Below, in pieces: positions 52,855-57,306 of a stretch of 57,306 bases of DNA. Location of the stretch: NCBI RefSeq assembly GCF_016595245.1, contig NZ_JAENHM010000023.1, forward strand, positions 133,434 through 190,739. Reading direction: 5' to 3'. This stretch comes from Azospirillum endophyticum. Lineage in GTDB: Bacteria > Pseudomonadota > Alphaproteobacteria > Azospirillales > Azospirillaceae. How positions within the stretch are numbered: position 1 is the first letter of the stretch; each line of letters starts with the position of its first letter. The notes beneath the pieces are model-generated. The model was not told where the DNA came from and searched no databases. It saw only the letters and a program-made list of their open reading frames with translations. Made by a program: the position numbers and the translations under genes.

Positions 52855-54909
52855 ATGTGTGGTGTCGCCGGAGTTCTCACAGGTTCGCGCGCCGAACCAG
52901 CCGGTCTTGACGAGCTGAAGCGCATGATCGCCATGCTGGGCCACCGCGGCCCGGACGGTTACGGCTTCTACCGTGACGACCGGATCGGGCTTGCCCATGC
53001 GCGGCTCAGCATCGTCGGCCTCGCCGGCGGCTTCCAGCCGATCCACAATGAGGACCGCACCCTCTGGATCAGCTTCAACGGCGAGATCTTCAACCATGTC
53101 GAGCTGCGGCGGGAGCTGGAGGCGCGCGGCCACCGCTTCTACACCCAGACCGACACCGAGGTGATCGTCCACGCCTTCGAGGAATACGGCCCCGCCACCT
53201 GGGCCAAGCTGAACGGCCAGTTCGCCATCTGCTTGTGGGATACCACCCGGCGCGAGCTGTGGCTGGTCCGCGACCGCCTCGGCATCCTGCCGCTGTTCTA
53301 CGCCCGGCGCGGCGAGCATCTGGTCTTCGCCTCGGAAGCCAAGGCCCTGTTCGGCGGTGGCCGGGTGGCTCCGGCTTTCGACCCGGCCCGCCTCGCCCAG
53401 GTCTTCACCCACTGGAGCACAGCGCCGCACGGCAGTGTCTTCGAGGGAGTGGAGAGCGTGCCGGCGGCCACCGCCATCCGCGTCGACTCCACGCTGGCGC
53501 TGCATGTCGACCGCTACTGGCAGCCCGACTTTGCCACCGATCCATCGCTCGCCAAGCTGTCCCTAGACGAGGCGGCGGACCGGCTGGAGGAAAAGCTGCT
53601 CGACGCCATCCGCCTGCGGCTGCGCGCCGACGTGCCGGTCGGCGTCTATATCAGCGGCGGGCTCGACAGCTCGGTGATCGCGGCGCTGGCCCGCAAGCTC
53701 GACACCACCCACATGCACAGCTTCGGCGTCCGCTTCACCGACGCCGGCTTCGACGAGACGCCGCAGCAGCGGCTGGTCGCCGGCCATGTCGGGACCGAGC
53801 ATCACGACATCCTCTGCAGCCCGCAGGACATCCAGACCGCCTTGCCCGACGTCATCCGGCATGGCGAGACGCCGCTGGTCCGCACCGCCCCGGCCCCGCT
53901 GTTCCTGCTGTCGCGCCTGGTGCGCGAGAGCGGCATCCGCGTGGTGCTGTCCGGCGAAGGCGCCGACGAGTGGCTGGCCGGCTACGACATCTTCAAGGAG
54001 GACAAGGTCCGCCGCTTCTGGGCCCGGCAGCCCGGCAGCAAGGCTCGGCCGAAGCTGCTGGGCCGCGTCCATCCCTTCGCCGCCGTCAACGGCCAGAAGG
54101 ACAGCCCGCTGTGGCAGGCCTTCTTCAAGCGCGGGATGATGGACACCGACGAAACCTTCTACGCCCATCGCACCCGCTGGCGGAACACCGCCTGGTCGCA
54201 GCGCCTGCTGTCCGCCGACGTCCAGGCTACGGCCGACGATGCCGCCTTCGAGGCGCATGTCGCCGCCCATCTGCCGGACGGCTGGTCGCGCTGGTCGCCG
54301 CTCGCCCGCAGCCAGTGGGCGGAGATCGCCACCTTCATGACCCCTTACCTGCTGTCGGCCCAGGGCGACCGGGTCGCCATGGCCAACAGCATCGAGGTCC
54401 GCTATCCCTTCCTCGACCCGGCGGTGGACGATCTCTGCGCCGCCCTGCCGGACCGGGTGAAGATGCTTGGGCTGCGCGACAAGCTGGCCCTGCGCCGGCT
54501 GGCGGCCCGCCACCTGCCGGCCGAGATCTTCCAGCGGCCGAAGCGGCCTTACCGCGCGCCGATGACGACCGCCCTGTTCGGCGAGGGCGCCCCGGACTAT
54601 GTCCGCGACCTGCTGTCGCCGGACGCACTCGCCCGCTACGGCTTGGCCGACATCACCGCCGTCTCGGCCCTGGCCGAAAAGGCCCACCGCCAGAACGGCA
54701 ACATGGCCGGCGAGCGGGAGGAGATGGCCCTGGTCGGCACCCTGACCCTGCAGATGCTGGCCCACTACATTCACGACGAATTGCCCCAGCGCATCCGCGA
54801 CCAGCGGAGTGCCCTGGACCGTGCCGAAATTCATGTGCTGGAGGACCGGGCATTGAAAGATCGCGGTGCCGACGCCCGGACCGCTACGCCGCAACCGACC
54901 GCGGCCTGA
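52855..54909 (+). CDS. AsnB-type glutamine-dependent amidotransferase
   Basis: A 684-residue asparagine-synthetase-like enzyme. Cys2 begins the class II glutaminase domain (CGVAG, then RGPDGYGFY and NGEIFNHVELR). The synthase domain has the PPi loop SGGLDSS at about 267-273 and SGEGADEWLAGYDIF. Within polysaccharide loci such proteins usually amidate a carboxyl group on a sugar or acyl chain rather than make asparagine. It is the third gene of the run after ACP and ligase. The ATG at 52855 fixes Cys2 as the N-terminal nucleophile. Confidence 0.88.
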   Translation: MCGVAGVLTGSRAEPAGLDELKRMIAMLGHRGPDGYGFYRDDRIGLAHARLSIVGLAGGFQPIHNEDRTLWISFNGEIFNHVELRRELEARGHRFYTQTDTEVIVHAFEEYGPATWAKLNGQFAICLWDTTRRELWLVRDRLGILPLFYARRGEHLVFASEAKALFGGGRVAPAFDPARLAQVFTHWSTAPHGSVFEGVESVPAATAIRVDSTLALHVDRYWQPDFATDPSLAKLSLDEAADRLEEKLLDAIRLRLRADVPVGVYISGGLDSSVIAALARKLDTTHMHSFGVRFTDAGFDETPQQRLVAGHVGTEHHDILCSPQDIQTALPDVIRHGETPLVRTAPAPLFLLSRLVRESGIRVVLSGEGADEWLAGYDIFKEDKVRRFWARQPGSKARPKLLGRVHPFAAVNGQKDSPLWQAFFKRGMMDTDETFYAHRTRWRNTAWSQRLLSADVQATADDAAFEAHVAAHLPDGWSRWSPLARSQWAEIATFMTPYLLSAQGDRVAMANSIEVRYPFLDPAVDDLCAALPDRVKMLGLRDKLALRRLAARHLPAEIFQRPKRPYRAPMTTALFGEGAPDYVRDLLSPDALARYGLADITAVSALAEKAHRQNGNMAGEREEMALVGTLTLQMLAHYIHDELPQRIRDQRSALDRAEIHVLEDRALKDRGADARTATPQPTAA

Positions 54910-54961
54910 CCGCCGCGACCTTCTTTCGACGATGCATCAACCCCCATCGGGAACCGTGACC

Positions 54962-55966
54962 ATGCTGAACGCCCTCACCTCGTTCGACTCCAAGGCCCTC
55001 GATCTGGACTGCGCGGCCGCGGCGCGCGAGATCGAAGACGCCATCCAACGCATCGTCGCCCATGATCTGCGCCGCCAGGGCATCGTGCTCGGCGTGTCCG
55101 GCGGCATCGACAGCTCGGTCTGCGCCACGCTCGCAGTCCGTGCCCTGGGGCCGGAGCGCGTGCTGTGCATCCTGATGCCGGAGAAGGAGAACTCGCCGAA
55201 GAGCACCCGCCTCGGCACCCTGCTCTGCGAGCATCTCGGCGTCACCCCGGTGATGGAGAACATCACCGGCCCGCTGGAGGCGCTCGGCTGCTACGAGCGG
55301 CGCGACAACGCCATCCGCCGACTGTTCCCGGAATTCGGTGCGGGCTGGAAGCAGAAGATCGGCCTCGCCGGCAACCTGCTCGACGCCGACCGCGTCAACT
55401 ACTTCACCCTGACCGTCGAATCGCCGGACGGCGAGCGCCAGACCAGCCGCATGCCGGTGGACGTCTATCTCGACGTGGTCGCCGCCACCAACCTCAAGCA
55501 GCGCATGCGCAAGACGGTCGAATACACCCACGCCGACCGCCTGAACTACGCCGTGCTCGGCACGCCGAACCGGCTGGAATATGAACTGGGCTTCTTCGTG
55601 CGCGGCGGCGACGGTCTGGCCGACCTGAAGCCGATCGCCCATCTCTACAAGTCGCAGGTCTACCAGATGGCTGCCTATCTCGGCCTGCCGGCAGAAATCC
55701 AGGCGCAGTCGCCCAGCACCGACACCTATACCCTGCCGCAGTCGCAGGAGGAGTTCTACTACGCCCTCCCCTACGACAAGTTGGATCTGGCGCTCTGCGC
55801 CTATGGCCGCGGTGCCAGCGAGGAGGAAGCCGCCGAGGCGCTGAACCTGACCGTCCAGCAGGTCCACCGCGTCTACAAGGATATCACCGCCAAGCGCCGC
55901 ACCTCCGCCCGCATCCTGCGCGATGCCCATCTGGTGCAGCCGGTGTCCGTCGGGGATGAGGCATGA
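54962..55966 (+). CDS. NAD-synthase-like ATP-dependent amide ligase
   Basis: A 334-residue protein with the N-type ATP pyrophosphatase fold of NadE: LGVSGGIDSSV at about 43-53, GTPNRLEYELGFFVRGGDG and the late QSQEEFYYALPYDKLDLAL. It has no glutaminase domain and would need ammonia or an N-donor partner such as the upstream AsnB-type enzyme. Position inside an EPS operon makes a housekeeping NAD role doubtful. A start at 54932 is an alternative. Family similarity is clear; the substrate is not. Confidence 0.75.
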   Translation: MLNALTSFDSKALDLDCAAAAREIEDAIQRIVAHDLRRQGIVLGVSGGIDSSVCATLAVRALGPERVLCILMPEKENSPKSTRLGTLLCEHLGVTPVMENITGPLEALGCYERRDNAIRRLFPEFGAGWKQKIGLAGNLLDADRVNYFTLTVESPDGERQTSRMPVDVYLDVVAATNLKQRMRKTVEYTHADRLNYAVLGTPNRLEYELGFFVRGGDGLADLKPIAHLYKSQVYQMAAYLGLPAEIQAQSPSTDTYTLPQSQEEFYYALPYDKLDLALCAYGRGASEEEAAEALNLTVQQVHRVYKDITAKRRTSARILRDAHLVQPVSVGDEA

Positions 55967-57069
55967 GCGTCATCGACTGGAAGCAACGTGGCGTCGCCCG
56001 GTATGAACCGGGCGACAGTGCCGCTCTGGAGACGTTCCAGCGTGCGCATTTCGGTGCCGACGCGATCCAGCTGTGTTCCGACCATTTCCATTGGCTGTTC
56101 GAGGAGCCGCCGGAGCGGGACCATGAGGGGCCCCAGCTCTGGCTGTGCAAGCGCAACGGCGCGGTGGTCGGCCAGCAGGGCGGCATTCCCTTCGCCCTGA
56201 AGGTCGGCGACCGCAACCGTCGGGCTTCCTGGGCGATCGACCTGATGGTCGCCCCGGAATGGCGTCTGCGCGGCGTCGGCCCCGCCCTGTCGGAGACCCA
56301 TTCCGGAGCCAGCGACCTCTCGGTGTCGCTGTCGATGACGGAAGCCGCCTACAAGTCCTACAAGCGCGGCGGCTGGCTCGATCTCGGCAACGTACCGACC
56401 TACTTGCGGGTGATCGATCCGCAGCGCTGCCTGCGCGTCAGCCCCTATGGCGGCGGGTTGGCCAAGTTGGTCGCCAGGGTGGGCAAGCCGGCGCTGGCGA
56501 CCGCCTCCATGGGCTACGGCCTGTCGGCCCGGTTGCTTGGCGCCAAGCTGGTGGAGATCGACCGGTTCGACTACCGCGTCGATGATCTCTGGGAAGCGGC
56601 TTCGGCGCAGCATCCGGTGATCGCCCGGCGCGACTGGGCCTTCCTGAACTGGCGCTTCGACCTCTCCCCGCAAGCCGACCGCTTCCGCCGCTTCTACGTC
56701 ATGCGGGGCGAGACGGTGCTGGCCTATGTCGTAATGCGGGTCGACCATTGGAAGGGCGAGCCGGTCGGCGTCGTCTGCGACTACTTGGCCCGTCCCGGTT
56801 GGCTGATGGCAGCCTTCTCGTTGATGACGGAGTTGGCGCGCCGGCAGGGCATGGTCGCCCTGATGTGTCGGACGCTCAACGCCCATGCGGCGCGGCCGCT
56901 GTCGATGATGGGCTTCCTGTGCCTGAAGAACGGCCTGCGCGCGCCGACCCGCATGATGGTGCGGCCAGCGCTCGACCAGCCGGAACTGGCCGGCACGGTG
57001 GGCGACCCGAAGAACTGGTTCGTCACCATCGCCGACAGCGACATGGGCTTCAAAGGGTTGGGCGAGTAG
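55963..57069 (+). CDS. GNAT-like acyltransferase (FemAB-type possible)
   Basis: A 368-residue protein with two GNAT-like halves: an N-terminal ATP-independent part with AIDLMVAPEWRLRGVGPAL, a typical acetyl-CoA pyrophosphate loop, and a C-terminal part with RDWAFLNWRFD, a pattern found in GNAT/FemAB-like proteins of polysaccharide loci. It would transfer an acyl group, perhaps from the adjacent carrier protein. The ATG overlaps the upstream gene by 4 nt, so translation is coupled. It ends 35 nt before a strong terminator. Confidence 0.72.
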   Translation: MSVIDWKQRGVARYEPGDSAALETFQRAHFGADAIQLCSDHFHWLFEEPPERDHEGPQLWLCKRNGAVVGQQGGIPFALKVGDRNRRASWAIDLMVAPEWRLRGVGPALSETHSGASDLSVSLSMTEAAYKSYKRGGWLDLGNVPTYLRVIDPQRCLRVSPYGGGLAKLVARVGKPALATASMGYGLSARLLGAKLVEIDRFDYRVDDLWEAASAQHPVIARRDWAFLNWRFDLSPQADRFRRFYVMRGETVLAYVVMRVDHWKGEPVGVVCDYLARPGWLMAAFSLMTELARRQGMVALMCRTLNAHAARPLSMMGFLCLKNGLRAPTRMMVRPALDQPELAGTVGDPKNWFVTIADSDMGFKGLGE

Positions 57070-57103
57070 AGGAAGATCCCCAAAACCGGCTCGAACTCGG
57101 AAC

Positions 57104-57144
57104 GCGAAAAGGCCGCCTTCCCACAAGGGAGGCGGCCTTTTCGC
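57104..57144. terminator. Strong bidirectional terminator before the rRNA end
   Basis: GCGAAAAGGCCGCCT and AGGCGGCCTTTTCGC form a 15-bp stem, extended by TCCC/GGG with one bulge and closed by an ACAA loop. Both strands have T-rich 3' arms (CCTTTTCGC). It can end the plus-strand EPS operon and the minus-strand rRNA transcript. Confidence 0.88.
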
Positions 57145-57234
57145 TGATCGCGATAAAATCGAGTTTCAAGTGACGGAATGCGTCTTCAGATCGTCCATGA
57201 AGCGGTTTGCCGCTGTGCATGACGCCCGGTATTG

Positions 57235-57306
57235 AGATCAAGCCGATCGAGCGATTAGTAAGGCTTAGCTTCGAGCGTTGCCGCCCGTCCACATGCCTCC
57301 TATCGA
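57235..57306 (-). rRNA. 23S ribosomal RNA, 3' end (partial)
   Basis: The minus strand reads TCGATAGGAGGCATGTGGAC and, further on, GCTAAGCCTTACTAATCGCT followed by CGATCGGCTTGATC. This is the conserved alphaproteobacterial 3' end of 23S rRNA (helix H100 region and the closing ACTAAT...GGCTTGA). The gene enters the window from the right. The exact 3' end (57233-57238) is estimated. No 5S rRNA follows within the 165 nt before the EPS operon stop codon. Confidence 0.88.

Noticed and set aside
57085..57110. GAACTCGGAA resembling part of 5S rRNA
   Set aside because: It is on the plus strand, a 10-base coincidence, and the surrounding sequence does not fit 5S structure.

Overview
The window looks like a very GC-rich alphaproteobacterial replicon, most likely Azospirillum or a close relative. 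This rests on uniformly high-GC coding sequence, an alphaproteobacterial-type 23S rRNA 3' end at the right edge, a flagellin with an apparent sigma-54 promoter, a Suv3-type RNA helicase and large exopolysaccharide (EPS) loci. The genus is an inference from gene content; no search was run.

Left part (1-10451, minus strand): the 5' part of a flagellin gene lies downstream of a compact operon. That operon encodes a pentapeptide-repeat protein, a GT-B glycosyltransferase, pseudaminic acid synthase (PseI), an SpsF-like nucleotidyltransferase, two acyl carrier proteins, an alpha/beta hydrolase, a short AMP-dependent acyl ligase, a FabG-like reductase and a FabH-like ketosynthase. Read together, this looks like a flagellin nonulosonic-acid glycosylation locus with its own ACP-bound acyl (perhaps 3-hydroxyacyl) supply line. 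Next come a hybrid histidine kinase, a two-gene winged-helix/hypothetical cassette, gpmA and the Suv3-like helicase (10513-17466).

Middle part: a first polysaccharide block (17902-22480) holds a WecG/TagA-type glycosyltransferase, a Wzc/ExoP-type co-polymerase/tyrosine autokinase and a Tat-type GH10 lipoprotein. It is followed by a self-contained aromatic catabolic module (22572-35460). This has a BenM/CatM-type LysR regulator, a four-component Rieske dioxygenase (order oxygenase alpha, beta, ferredoxin, reductase, as in the AndAc-Ad-Ab-Aa anthranilate dioxygenase), a complete Liv-type ABC importer, an AraC-type regulator and a catBCA operon. A perfect ATAC-N7-GTAT site, the known BenM/CatM recognition motif, lies upstream of catB. 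Together these would import an aromatic acid, convert it to catechol and carry it to 3-oxoadipate enol-lactone.

Right part (35807-57069): the polysaccharide theme resumes with a methyltransferase, a GH5 enzyme with two CBM60-like modules and a Calx-beta domain, a hexapeptide acetyltransferase, a Wzx-like flippase, a polyprenyl-phosphate sugar transferase, a Wzy-like polymerase, three glycosyltransferases and a polysaccharide deacetylase. The final operon encodes an acyl carrier protein, an acyl-AMP ligase, an AsnB-type amidotransferase, an NAD-synthase-like amide ligase and a GNAT-like acyltransferase. It resembles the accessory enzyme set of exosortase-A loci but has no exosortase in view. 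The window ends in the 3' end of a 23S rRNA gene (minus strand) with no 5S gene before the next coding sequence.
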